NCBI GenBank assembly: GCA_016490735.1
Contig: JAEMWC010000008.1
Span: 1,121,001-1,185,000 of the forward strand
Direction: 5' to 3'
Length of the DNA stretch: 64,000 bases
Origin: Pachyseris speciosa
Lineage: Eukaryota; Cnidaria; Anthozoa; Scleractinia; Pachyseridae
Shown: positions 13,269 to 25,050 of the stretch, piece after piece
Layout: the number at the start of each line of letters is the position of its first letter
Numbering within the stretch: the first letter of the stretch is position 1
Position numbers and translations under genes: made by a program
Notes under the pieces: model-generated
What the model saw: the letters and a program-made list of their open reading frames with translations, nothing else
What the model was told of the DNA's origin: nothing
The model's database searches: none

Positions 13269-14023
13269 AGAAATGTTTTTTTTTTTTCAGCATGAAAATC
13301 CGTATAGTGTAGCTGGTGATAAACTCCACGACCACAATATGATATAGGGGTGAAGCGCACTGAATAAATAAAACAGCAAACGGCTTTTTTTTTTTTTTTT
13401 TTTTTTTTAAGATATCAGACAATGTGAGTAACCTTTTTAATCAAACATTCTAAAAAACATTAAAGAGATCCTAATGATGTTTGAACGAAACCTGGACAAG
13501 TCGGAAATACATCAATTCACACTACGTCTTTTTGAGGCATTTATTTGCCTTCTCGTGTCACCTGTTCCTTTATCAGTTTAAGATGAAAGCGGCTTGGAGA
13601 TCTCGTTTGACAGACTCGGAACAAAGCCTGACAAAAATCATTGATTAAAATTGAAAGCAGTAAAAACCTTCAAGGTGTTTTAAATTAATAAGTCAAGTGT
13701 TTGTCTTTCTTAGAAAAACTCTGCATCATATCACTAGGTATAAAATGTCGAAATTTTGCGAACGATATTTCTAAAAGATAGTATGTTTAACTTCAAACAA
13801 GACCAGAGTGACGAAGGATTAAAAAACCCGCGGTTGACAAAAAGTAATTGACATTTGCATCGCTACGTAAAATCATGTCTTTTTGCTTAATTTTTATGCG
13901 AAACTTTATTCAGGTAAAGCAGGTAACAAATCCAAGAGAAATAAATAAATCAAATGAAGAATGATCCTCGCAGTTGTGAACGCAATTTATACAATTGCGA
14001 AAAGAAGCCTGAAAAAAATTTTG

Positions 14024-14070
14024 GACTTCAACGGGGTTTGAACCCGTGACCTCGCGATTACCGGTGCGAT

Positions 14071-14096
<26 letters not shown>
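14024..14096 (-). ncRNA. tRNA-like element (tRNA-derived SINE head)
   Basis: 73 bases with a tRNA-Thr-like plan: acceptor GGCTTCA paired to TGAAGTC, A box TAGCTCAGTTGG, B box GGTTCAAACCC. The anticodon arm does not fold cleanly: the loop would read CCGGTAA, so the universal U33 is a C, and the stem needs a bulge. It is therefore more likely a tRNA-derived repeat with a pol III promoter than a working tRNA. Confidence 0.7.
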
Positions 14097-14111
<15 letters not shown>

Positions 14112-14399
14112 AGGTCAATTGTGGGTTCATATGATCCCGTGAAAGAAATGAGTGTGAATGATATATGAAATGAACCATATATGAACTGCGGAAATGAAAT
14201 CAAATGAAGAATGATCCTCGCAGTTGTGAACGCAATTTATACAATTGCGAAAAGAAGCCTGAAGGCTTGTATAAATTGCGTTCACAACTGCGAGGATCAT
14301 TCTTCATTTGTTTTCATTTCCGCAGTTCATATATGGTTCATTTCATATATCATTCACACTCATTTCTTTCACGGGATCATATGAACCAACAATTGACCT

Positions 14400-14414
<15 letters not shown>

Positions 14415-14440
<26 letters not shown>

Positions 14441-14487
14441 ATCGCACCGGTAATCGCGAGGTCACGGGTTCAAACCCCGTTGAAGTC
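14415..14487 (+). ncRNA. tRNA-like element (tRNA-derived SINE head)
   Basis: Inverted partner of the element at 14024-14096 with the same acceptor, A box and B box, and the same non-canonical anticodon loop. Confidence 0.7.
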
Positions 14488-14612
14488 CTGAATTTTTTTC
14501 AGGCTTCTTTTCGCAATTGTATAAATTGCGTTCACAACTGCGAGGATCATTCTTCATTTGATTTCATTTCCGCAGTTCATATATGGTTCATTTCATATAT
14601 CATTCACACTCA

Positions 14613-14616
14613 GAAA

Positions 14617-14671
<55 letters not shown>

Positions 14672-14672
14672 A
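14613..14672. repeat. (AAAT)n microsatellite
   Basis: About 15 copies of AAAT immediately after the inverted repeat. A short stretch of the same repeat also marks its left border near 13940-13950. Confidence 0.9.
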
Positions 14673-14696
14673 AGAGCATAATGTCAACGTAACGAC

Positions 14697-16246
14697 TGTA
14701 TGAAAGAGGCTCTGTTGGATCCGCTGCTGAAACAGTCGTCGCTGGACTATGAGTCACTTTCGAACTATAGGCCTATTTCCAATCTTGTGTTTACATCTAA
14801 GTTACGCGAAAGGGTGGTAGCCGCCCAAGTTACCAATCATCTGAGTGAGAATGGACTACTCGTGTACTTTCAGTCGGCCTATAAAATAGGTCATAGCACG
14901 GAATCTTCCTTATTGATGATGGCAAAAGTGCCGTCCTGTTGATGCTGGACTTGTCTGCGGCATTTGACACAGTAGACCATCAGACCCTCCTCCACAGGCT
15001 GTCCAACCGCTTTGGGATACATGGTGTGGCTTGTAAGTGGTTCACATCGTACCTATCAGAAAGCAAACTGTTTGTATCCATTGGTAGTTAACGATCAACC
15101 AGTCGTTTGTTGCCTTGCGCGGTTCTTCAAGGCTCCGTGCTTGGACCACTACTATATACGATGTAAACAGCACCGCTTGGAGGCACAATGCGTCATCATG
15201 AAGTTTCCTTTCATCAATATGCTGATGACACACAAATGTACTGTTCCGGCGTTCAAGACATCAGATGCTGATGACCTTGAAGTAACCAAACTCATGCTGG
15301 AGGGCTTGCATCAATAGCCTTAATGCTTGGATGCTGCATAACAATTTGCAATTAAATGACAACAAAACGAAGATCCTAGTATCCCATGTCAGACATCGGC
15401 CTGCTCCCTCCCTGGACTGTCTGCAAGAAGTTAGTGCTGAACTCAAGCCCACTGATCATGCAAAGAATATTGGAGTGGTCTTTGACTCCATTCTTTGTTT
15501 TGATAGACACATCGCGCAAATATATAAATCTGCTTTTTACTCAATTAGGTTAATTTAAAAAACTACATAGTTTCTTAGTATGGAAACTGCTAAGATTTTG
15601 GTGCACGCTTTTGTAACTTCTAAGTTGGATAATTGTAACGCACTCCTGTATGGCCTTCCAAAGTATAAGATCCAGCGACTGCAATACGTGCTGAACTCTG
15701 CTGCTAGGCTTGTTACATTTTCTAGGAAGCATGGCCACATATCTCCCGTACTAATCGAGCTCCATTGGTTGCCAGTTGAAAAACGCTTACAGTTTAAGAT
15801 CTTGTTGTATACATATAAAGTAGTGAATGGTATTGCACCTGTTTATCTTCAGGAACTGCTATATCTTTATAGACCTGGCCGTAGCCTTAGATCAGGAAAT
15901 ATGCTTCTGAAGACACAATTTTTTAATTTCAAATCTTATGGGCTCAGGGCTTTTTCTATATGTGCCCCTCGGCTCTGGAATGCCCTTCCACTAGAGCACC
16001 ACTAGGTGGTGCAATTCCTTAGGTAGTTTTCAGAAAGCCCTGAAGACCTTCCTTTTTAGAAAGGCTTATTATTGAAACAACTTAAGACAAATTATGACGG
16101 AATTTTTTGATTTTTAATTGTACTTTTTATAGATAGTTTTGATTTTTTACTCTGCAATTCCGTAGATTTTTAATTGTATTCTTTACAGTTAGTTTTGGGT
16201 TTTTACAATTACTGTGAAGCGCTTGTGGACTTTTTGGAATAAGCGC

Positions 16247-16305
<59 letters not shown>
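14697..16305 (+). mobile_element. CR1/jockey-like LINE, 5'-truncated and frameshifted, with (AAT)n tail
   Basis: Reverse transcriptase pieces appear in several frames: LSNYRPISNL near 14755, LDLSAAFDTVDH near 14945 and NIGVVFDSIL near 15467. A C-terminal block at 15580-16005 includes KLDNCNALLYGLPK, LHWLPVEKRLQFKILL and APRLWNALP. At least three frame changes separate these, so the copy is dead. It ends at a TAA/AAT microsatellite (16247-16305), as is common for CR1/L2-type elements. Confidence 0.85.
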
Positions 16306-16306
<1 letters not shown>

Positions 16307-16309
16307 TTA

Positions 16310-16422
16310 GAACTTATATAGCGCATTTTCCATGTGTATATGATCAAATGCGCTTTACAAGCAGATGAAATTGGAATTTGGAAATGTTGGTTTTTGTGGA
16401 GAGGGGAAAACCGGAGAACCCG

Positions 16423-16466
<44 letters not shown>

Positions 16467-16575
16467 AACCCACATATGACGTCGAGTCCGGGAATCGAGT
16501 CCGGGAATCGAACCCGGGCCACATTGGTGGAAGGCGAGTGCTCTCACCACTGCGCCATCCCTGCTGCCCCCTTTA
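16310..16575 (-). mobile_element. tRNA-derived SINE
   Basis: On the minus strand a tRNA-like head, GGCAGCAGGGATGGCGCAGT with B box GGGTTCGATTCCC (about 16500-16570), is followed by a non-tRNA body ending in the pyrimidine-rich text complementary to 16396-16440. A 14-base duplication (GAGTCCGGGAATCG) sits beside the B box. An (ATT)n tract flanks it at 16576-16613. Confidence 0.65.
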
Positions 16576-16576
16576 C

Positions 16577-16615
<39 letters not shown>

Positions 16616-16619
16616 AAGT

Positions 16620-17350
<731 letters not shown>

Positions 17351-17816
17351 TCTGAAAACAGGCCTACCGCTCTTGTTCTGACAGTTTTTTTAGTTCACGA
17401 TAAACCAAAAATTAAATGTTTTGCAATTTTTTTCTTTGGTTAAATTACGAAGGAAGACATCGCCCGCTATGTTTGTCATCGAATCGTAGATTCTCCACAC
17501 CTCGCGATTCACACGTCATTTTGTTTAACCAATCACAGAAAGTGAATCGACCTTCTGAAACGAAGCGACGGTTTGCTTGCGACAGCGCTGTAGCTGTGGT
17601 GAAAGTGGTATTTGCGGTCAAGTTTAACAAAGTAATGGGAAATTTCTAGTCCGAAGCTTAACTACATTCAAAACGGTGAAATTAGTTTGAAATTTGGTTC
17701 ATCCTGTCTCATAAAACCTTAGACCAAGTCAGTGGATTAACGAGCACATGAACGCTGTGCGATACCTCGTTCGACTCTCTCGTTCCGCCACTTCGACTAG
17801 GTCACCTGAAGATGTG

Positions 17817-18210
17817 TTAAGCCCCGGCTACACGTTCAAACATTGTTGTAAAACATTTGTTGGATGAACAATGTTAGAACGTGTAGCATGCATGTTTGAT
17901 GACGTTTGTTCAACATTTTTTGTTGGAAGAATGTTTTGATTTCGATCAAACATTTTCTCCAACATACAACAAATGTTAAAGCGTGTAGCCGCCCTTTCAA
18001 ACAAAGTTGTATTGCAAAGACCAATCAGAGTTAAGGTTCCAGTCTCCAATCCGAAGCCTAGTGGCAGAGGTGGAAATTGTTGAAGCCGGAACCCCGAAGC
18101 GACGTGTTTCCAACAATGTTATATGCGTATCCAACATTGTTACAAGCGTTCTTACAACAATGTTGGGACGTGTTCTTCTAACAATGTTACAACGTGTAGC
18201 CGGGGCTTTA
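17817..18210. mobile_element. MITE, terminal repeat TTAAGCCCCGGCTACACGTT
   Basis: The left end TTAAGCCCCGGCTACACGTT is mirrored by AACGTGTAGCCGGGGCTTTA at the right end. The inside repeats ACAATGTT-type motifs in both orientations. It ends about 155 bases upstream of the start codon proposed at 18366. Confidence 0.85.
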
Positions 18211-18365
18211 GAGTGTGAAAATATTTTTAACTGGCCACTCTGGGAAGAATTATATCAAGGCTTGATGGACGGCTTTTTGGATGTATCTAAAGCGTTGTGA
18301 AAGGGATTGAATTCGCGCCGCGACTGCATTCGACAACACATAAATTTTCCCGCTGTGCTTTGAGC

Positions 18366-20626
18366 ATGACTAAAGACGAAGGATGTGCGATTTACGCAGT
18401 GGCCCGATGTAGCCTTTTCGACGATTGGAGAAGGTATTTACCGTCGCCCTTTTATTTAGTCGTTTTCTTAAAAAAACTTACGGTCAACCGATAAGCCAGA
18501 TAAGCGTTGTCTTTGTTTATGTGCCCAACTTTTGTATGGCTCGGCAAGAAGTTAAGCCTTCTCTCAAATTTGGTTTTCAAGTTTATCGTCAGTTTGTTTG
18601 TGAAGAAGGTTTTCAGGATTTCTGTGTTGGACCCATTCTTATAGCAAATTACATTTTAATTTCCCCTCAGTTTAAAAAATAGATTCAAATGAAATTTACC
18701 GTAAGCTTAAGCTTATAATTTAAACATTGTTGTAAAAAGGTTTTTCCTCAGACTACCATTGTAAATAGGTGCCACAAACCAGAAGCGTAACACTTTGTAA
18801 AACTGCCAAATCTATTAAAATAATTATTTGCTTTGTTTTTTTTCGACTGGTTCTTGGTCGGTTTTGACATAAACTTAAGTACTTGACTTCTTCAGAGTTA
18901 TTAAGCTTAGGTACTTTCCGCGTTTAGCGCGCACGTACACGAACTCGCACAAACAGCCGTGATTTTAAAACTTTTCTCTGTTTCTGCTGAATCTTTGACA
19001 TACAATTTTTAGCTTTATAAAATTGAATTAAATTATGTGAACCCCCATGCATTACAACCTCTATGAAAACGTTTTTTGTAGTACAGTAATTTTTCAGATA
19101 CAACAAAATGTTTCGCCACTCAAATTAAACTTATGTGTCGGAATCGTGTAATTCATTTGGGTAATCCATTTGAAAGCACGAACTGTTCCAGTATTTGTTT
19201 ATGCGCAACTATTTTTCTTAGGCCAATACTTTGAATAATGGCTTTATTGTACACTTTGTTATAATTGTAATAGGGAATTTAGTTCATGGACAGTATAAAA
19301 TAAAGTTTTGATGTCTGTGCGAATGAAGGTAACGTTTTAAGTTCCGGTTGAAAATAAAGTAATCATTTATTCCGTCACTGTTTAAGATACGTTTTTAACC
19401 TTCAAATATCGTATTTAGTAAAATTACTGAGCTTGCATCGGTTGCCTTAAGCAACTTAAATTGTTTCATTTAATGTTAGCATTAATTTGATTTCATTCGC
19501 ATTGCTGCAACTTCTAGTTTAAGTTTTATAATTTCAAGAATTAAACAATACTTTTTAGGTGGGAAGTGCATTTAAGTGTACCACAAACGCGCTTTTTTTT
19601 TTGTTTTGTTTTTTTAACAAACAGCAACAACTATCTGTATCAACTTACCTTCTCAGGTATACATTGTCCCTGAGCAGACAACAGCCATAAAAAAAAAAAA
19701 TAATTAAAAGAGTCGTCAAAAGTTCCGTTTAAAGAAAATGCAAGTCCAGTCCGTTGTCCAGTCCTTGGAATTTTTTTTCTAGCTAACCTTTTGTGGCGCG
19801 GCGTCGCAGTGAAAACAAAAAGCGCGCGAAAGTATAGCCTCGTTTTCGTTCTTTCCTCCAGGCCCTCTCCTCTGAAAAAAATCTTAAACATCGATCATCG
19901 CCAAAAGCAATTGAAATTAGAAGAAACTGACAACGCCATCATAAAGAGCATACTCTCAAGCCTTAGGCAAAATTTTCTTTTGTTCCTACCTCAAATGGTC
20001 GTTGAGCAGGAAGCTGACAAACTGTTCAGTTAGTTTTTCTACTGCCGCACTTTCTTAGGAAAAAGTAATCATGGCCATTTTTTAAAACACTATTTATTAA
20101 ACTACAACTTCGCTTAAAAATATTCTTGGAGAAAGGTTCTAGTAAACTTGTAGAGCGAATATTAAACTTCGTTCCGTTCTGGTCACGTGACCGATGACGT
20201 CACAGCATTAAAAATGACAAAAATGTATATTTCATAAAAATATCTACCAATATCCAAATTTTTGTTTCCTCGCGTTTAATGCAACGCGAGATAGCACTTG
20301 TACCCAGACTCCCACTTATTGAAAATTGTATATACCTCCCTTAATATTTATATTTTGTTCGGTACCCGGGCAGTCCGAAATGGCTCACACCATTGTGCTT
20401 CAAACCACGTTGACTGCTTTTGCAATAACAAAATAACTTCGTCACAGTGAGCAAAAACGCACTTGTGAACAAAGTCACGTGACCAATGACGTCATCGCCC
20501 TTAGTCTTGTACAATAATTAGTTTATGGTAAGACTTATTTCTAGACAACGTGGGGGTCTTGCCGCCCTCAAACTGACCAAGTTATTTGGGATTGACGATT
20601 TTCCAGCTGCAAAGAATTCTGGGAAG
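18366..20626 (+). CDS. unrecognised gene, first two exons
   Basis: Exon 1 (18366-18433) starts MTKDEGCAIYAVARC and ends at a GT donor in phase 2. Exon 2 (20545-20626) follows a TTATTTCTAG acceptor, begins in the matching phase (QRGGLAALKLTKLFG) and ends phase 0 at GGGAAG/gttctt. I do not recognise the 50 residues and see no domain. Later exons are not identified. The open segment at 23862-24074 on the same strand could be the 3' end, but the link is unproven. A separate plus-strand open frame ending at 20033 inside intron 1 could be an alternative terminal exon. Confidence 0.4.
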
Positions 20627-20812
20627 GTTCTTATTATAATTATATATTGTTATTTAATTATTATTATACGCTCCCAAAGTGATAACATATCGAATTTTAT
20701 AACTGCCATATAAATCATATTCCTCATGATCATGTTATTTGAAAAGGATATACTTATATTAACTGTTTTCGTTCACTTTAAAACTTTTATGGTCTTTGTT
20801 TGCTGTGATTTC

Positions 20813-21015
20813 CCTCACAAATTAATGTGATCTGGTAAGCTGAAGCCACTCTGAAGGGCACTAAGGCCACATGGTAGCAGGCATTACCCGTTAAATCTAC
20901 CAAAGCAAAGATTGAGCCCAAGCATTAGCAGCCATGGACAGCTGTTTCCGCCTTGTTAGGCCTCATCAGCATGGCATAGCTAATGCTCAGGCTCAGATCA
21001 CATTACTTTGTGAGG
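20813..21015. mobile_element. MITE with CCTCACAAA ends
   Basis: The left end CCTCACAAATTAATGTGATC is mirrored by GATCACATTACTTTGTGAGG at the right end; total about 203 bases. Diverged copies lie at 28581-28858 and 29258-29406. Confidence 0.85.
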
Positions 21016-22255
21016 TATCCTTGTGAATTCGTACATTTAGGGTACTAGTTACCTCCACACTTGACAAGTTCAACATAGCTTTTAACATTTTTTTTTTCTT
21101 TTTACGAAAGCTACGGAGGGGAATCGTGTGACAGAGTTCACTGCGCTTTCTGTCGCTAAATTCAAACGTTGATTAGGAATATGTACGTAAACAATAGAGA
21201 AAATTGGCCAAAAACTGGTGAGAACGGCTTGGAAAATCATCATCCAAGGCCGAGTAGTTGCCGCGTTTGGCCGAGTTTGTTGCCGCGTAGCTGGCGGTTT
21301 TTGGGAAGCGCGACCGAGCGAGCGAAACTCCATTCTCCTCGTGGATTCGCCGTTCACTCGCCGCGGCGCGCTTCCCAACAAAACCGCCAGCTACACAGTC
21401 ACAAACAACTCTGCCTTAGCATGCGTTTTTCAAAACTCCGGAAACATTTCGCGAGTCCCAAAAGCTGTAGTGGCAAGGTATTCTGCAGTTACCCATTACT
21501 GGCTTTTACACGAAAACTAGCAAACTCATTCTGTGTAAACTTTGTTTAACGCTTTGACCATTGGAAGTCCTTTCGGACGAATTAAAAGATGTCGCTGCGT
21601 GCGAACTTGTGCGCAATTTTCACGTGCGCAAGGACGTAAATTTGAACTGGCTTTACGTGCGTAAATAAAGGCGATGTACGCGCATAAAAGTAAAAGTTGA
21701 ACCTCGCTCAACTTTTTAGTTCGATTCGCGGCCCGCCTTTAACTGGAGCGCCTTTGTTATCTACATCGCGTCTTGGGATATCAGTTCAAGCATCCATGCG
21801 TTTGATTGACAGCAGCAGAAATCTTAAAGCAACTCGGGTATTCCCAAAGCGGAATCTATCTACCAATCACAGCCGACTATTTCTGGATATGCAAATTATT
21901 ATGCCGCACGCTGAAAAACTGGGCGCTGTAAGTACGTGTCGCGAAAGGCAATAGCATTCTGGGCGTTGCGAAATTTGCTAATGTAGTCAATAAACTGTGC
22001 TTCAAAGTGACTCGAAATTCGCTGGCTTGCTTCACCGTTGCGTAGATTTGGTCGAGGCGAAAATTGAGCACGTTTGCTTTTCAGGCATATGCAACATTCT
22101 TATCACGGAATTTCGTAAACACGCGATCTACGTAAAGAAACTTACAAATCCTTGTAACGCATATCAAATTTGCCCATCTGACAGCAAGATCAAATTTTTA
22201 GGGGAGGTGGGGGGGGGGGGGGGGGCGAGGGTTGATTGCTAAGGAGTGTATTTTC
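21016..22255. other. no confident gene; inverted GC-rich motif
   Basis: Around 21250-21395 a segment with GCTGGCGGTTTT and AAAACCGCCAGC is partly self-complementary and probably a transposon relic. A G-run of 18 lies at 22208-22225. Several open frames exist but none has splice sites or motifs that support a gene. Confidence 0.4.
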
Positions 22256-22384
22256 AAATCAAATGAAGAATGATCTTCGCAGTTGTGAACGCAATTTATG
22301 CAATTGCGAAAAGAAGCCTGAAAAAAAAAAAATTCAGGACTTCAACGGGGTTCGAACCCGTGACCTCGCGATTACCGGTGCGAT

Positions 22385-22425
<41 letters not shown>

Positions 22426-22634
22426 AGGTCAAATGTGGGTTCATATGTTCCCGTGAAAGAAATGAGTGTGGATGATATATGAAATGAATCATATATGAAC
22501 TGCGGAAATGAAATCAAATGAAGAATGATCCTCGCAGTTGTGAACGCAATTTATGCAATTGCGAAAAGAAGCCTGAAAAAAATTCAGGACTTCAACGGGG
22601 TTCGAACCCGTGACCTCGCGATTACCGGTGCGAT

Positions 22635-22675
<41 letters not shown>

Positions 22676-22884
22676 AGGTCAAATGTGGGTTCATATGTTC
22701 CCGTGAAAGAAATGAGTGTGGATGATATATGAAATGAATCATATATGAACTGCGGAAATGAAATCAAATGAAGAATGATCCTCGCAGTTGTGAACGCAAT
22801 TTATGCAATTGCGAAAAGAAGCCTGAAAAAAATTCAGGACTTCAACGGGGTTCGAACCCGTGACCTCGCGATTACCGGTGCGAT

Positions 22885-22925
<41 letters not shown>

Positions 22926-23134
22926 AGGTCAAATGTGGGTTCATATGTTCCCGTGAAAGAAATGAGTGTGGATGATATATGAAATGAATCATATATGAAC
23001 TGCGGAAATGAAATCAAATGAAGAATGATCCTCGCAGTTGTGAACGCAATTTATGCAATTGCGAAAAGAAGCCTGAAAAAAATTCAGGACTTCAACGGGG
23101 TTCGAACCCGTGACCTCGCGATTACCGGTGCGAT

Positions 23135-23175
<41 letters not shown>

Positions 23176-23384
23176 AGGTCAAATGTGGGTTCATATGTTC
23201 CCGTGAAAGAAATGAGTGTGGATGATATATGAAATGAATCATATATGAACTGCGGAAATGAAATCAAATGAAGAATGATCCTCGCAGTTGTGAACGCAAT
23301 TTATGCAATTGCGAAAAGAAGCCTGAAAAAAATTCAGGACTTCAACGGGGTTCGAACCCGTGACCTCGCGATTACCGGTGCGAT

Positions 23385-23425
<41 letters not shown>

Positions 23426-23634
23426 AGGTCAAATGTGGGTTCATATGTTCCCGTGAAAGAAATGAGTGTGGATGATATATGAAATGAATCATATATGAAC
23501 TGCGGAAATGAAATCAAATGAAGAATGATCCTCGCAGTTGTGAACGCAATTTATGCAATTGCGAAAAGAAGCCTGAAAAAAATTCAGGACTTCAACGGGG
23601 TTCGAACCCGTGACCTCGCGATTACCGGTACGAT

Positions 23635-23675
<41 letters not shown>

Positions 23676-23768
23676 AGGTCAAATATGGGTTCATATGTTC
23701 CCGTGAAAGAAATGAGTGTGGATGATATATGAAATGAATCATATATGAACTGCGGAAATGAAATCAAA
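22256..23768 (-). repeat. six tandem 250-bp units, each with a tRNA-like element
   Basis: Six copies with an exact 250-base period. Minus-strand tRNA-like sequences lie at 22338-22410, 22588-22660, 22838-22910, 23088-23160, 23338-23410 and 23588-23660. Units 2-5 look identical over the stretches I compared. Unit 1 has a longer A-run, and unit 6 has one change in the tRNA part (GGTGCG to GGTACG on the + strand) plus another downstream. Each has intact A (TAGCTCAGTTGG) and B (GGTTCGAACCC) boxes, so all could be transcribed by RNA polymerase III. The anticodon loop has C rather than U at position 33 and the stem is imperfect, arguing for SINE-derived units, not functional tRNA-Thr(GGU) genes. 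Confidence 0.9.
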
Positions 23769-23861
23769 TGTAAAAAAATCAGTGTATTTTATTTGAAAAT
23801 TAGGAAGTTTGTAAGTTGTTTGTTTCATAGTGCCCATGGAGAGTGAAGTGAGTTTGTTCAA

Positions 23862-24074
23862 AACCCTGACACACCAAGTGGTGATTTGCAAACTTTTGAA
23901 ATTCTTACAAAGGATAAAATAAAGAATTGCCAAAACAACATTTTGACTACAGCCAAGGAAAATGATGATATTGATGGCTGGTGTGTAGTTGTTGAACGCC
24001 CTCAATCCAGGGGTTACAGATCATCTTCCCCTTTTACACATCTAGCCGAAAAAGAAAAACTATGGAGCCCCTGA
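23862..24074 (+). CDS. unrecognised open segment, possible terminal exon
   Basis: About 70 codons in one frame ending in TGA, including the stretches TFEILTKDKIKNCQNN and DIDGWCVVVERPQS, which look protein-like. There is no start codon. A good acceptor at 23829-23838 (TTGTTTCATAG) opens a different frame, and the frame used here would need a weaker AG nearby. It could be the last exon of the gene starting at 18366 or a pseudogene fragment. Confidence 0.3.
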   Translation, partial: NPDTPSGDLQTFEILTKDKIKNCQNNILTTAKENDDIDGWCVVVERPQSRGYRSSSPFTHLAEKEKLWSP

Positions 24075-24424
24075 GCTCAACACAGTAGCCGCTTTTTGCC
24101 AGCGCTGCTTTTGTTGCTGTCGTGTCTTCATGGTGTGGTCACGCAAACCTGTGGCCATCACAACAACTGACATTCGAAGTATTATCATATTACAAGCTCG
24201 CAACAAACGAAAAAAGGAATGTTATCCACTACTATGAGAAATTATACTGTCAGCCCTTGTGCACTAGGAAAGTATTCAGTTATCTTCGAGTCTTCTTTAC
24301 GGCGAAAATGATGATTTTGTAAAATCGTACAAGGCCCGCGCAGCAAGTTTGCAACTGCGGGGGGCGTGAACGTGTTTGCGTGAGTCAACTAGGGAGGTGC
24401 GGTGTCTGGTGCGGAGTCATGCTC

Positions 24425-24650
24425 TCACGAAAATGTTTTAAATTAAAGTCCTCTGAAATGGCTGGAAATGTATTTAAAACCAACATGGTGTGGTGAAACA
24501 TATATACTTTCAGCAAGAAAAAAGGTTTTTTTTTTTAAACAAGAATAATCAGTTTTCGGTAAAATGATAAATAGAACAGTAACGTCATGTTTTTAGTATT
24601 ACTTGCTTTTTACATTTGAAAAGTGGGTGGGGGGCTTCCCCCAGCCCCTC
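24425..24650 (+). repeat. dispersed repeat, copy 1
   Basis: Matches 35505-35750 in order: CTGAAATGGCTG, AACATGGTGTGGTGA, CAGTTTTCGGTAAAA, TTTTTAGTATTACTTGCTTT and a C-rich tail ending CAGCCCCTCCCCCTGCGC. No coding capacity is seen. Confidence 0.75.
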
Positions 24651-24684
24651 CCCCTGCGCAGTCCCTGTCGTATGACAGATAATT

Positions 24685-25050
24685 GGGAGCTTTAGCAACG
24701 ACGACGGCGACGGAAACGAAAACGTCACTTCAAAATAGAACTTCTCGTTTTTGCAACGCTTTCGCTATTATTCCAATTTGTTTAACTTGGAAAATACTGG
24801 CGAACAATTCAGGGACTAAATTGTTATGAACGCCGTTAAAGTAAGGAAAAAGAAAGAAAACTTTACAGTCACACGCTCCCGTTCTCCAGAAAACCTAAAA
24901 TTTGGTCATTTCACGTTGTTGTTTTGCAGAGGACGGGAAAGAAATGTACCAAAATGTAAAACGCACGTGCAGAAACATTGTTTTTGCTCATTAAGGCTAT
25001 TGTTTTGTGGCGTTCTCGTTGCCGTTGCCGTCGTCGTTGCTAAAGCTCCC
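24685..25050. mobile_element. MITE with about 30-bp terminal inverted repeats
   Basis: The left end GGGAGCTTTAGCAACGACGA is mirrored by TCGTCGTTGCTAAAGCTCCC at the right end. The best preserved of two copies in the window (the other is 10016-10349). Confidence 0.9.

Larger units (their letters stand above)
13948..14611. repeat. large inverted repeat holding two tRNA-like elements head to head
   Basis: The left arm carries the block ATGAAGAATGATCCTCGCAG, a tRNA-like sequence on the minus strand (14024-14096), and GACGTTGGGAGCAGGTCAA. The same blocks recur in reverse order and opposite strand after about 14265, with a tRNA-like sequence on the plus strand (14415-14487). Arms are roughly 300 bases and nearly identical. 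It is the same family as the tandem array at 22256-23768. Confidence 0.85.

Noticed and set aside
21169..21549. 126-codon plus-strand frame
   Set aside because: It crosses a partly self-complementary GC-rich segment and has no protein-like motif or splice support.
22338..23660. Cluster of six functional tRNA-Thr(GGU) genes
   Set aside because: The anticodon loop has C where U33 is universal, and the anticodon stem pairs poorly in every copy.
22256..23768. CRISPR-like array
   Set aside because: The units are 250 bases and near-identical throughout, with no short repeat/unique spacer pattern; the window is eukaryotic.
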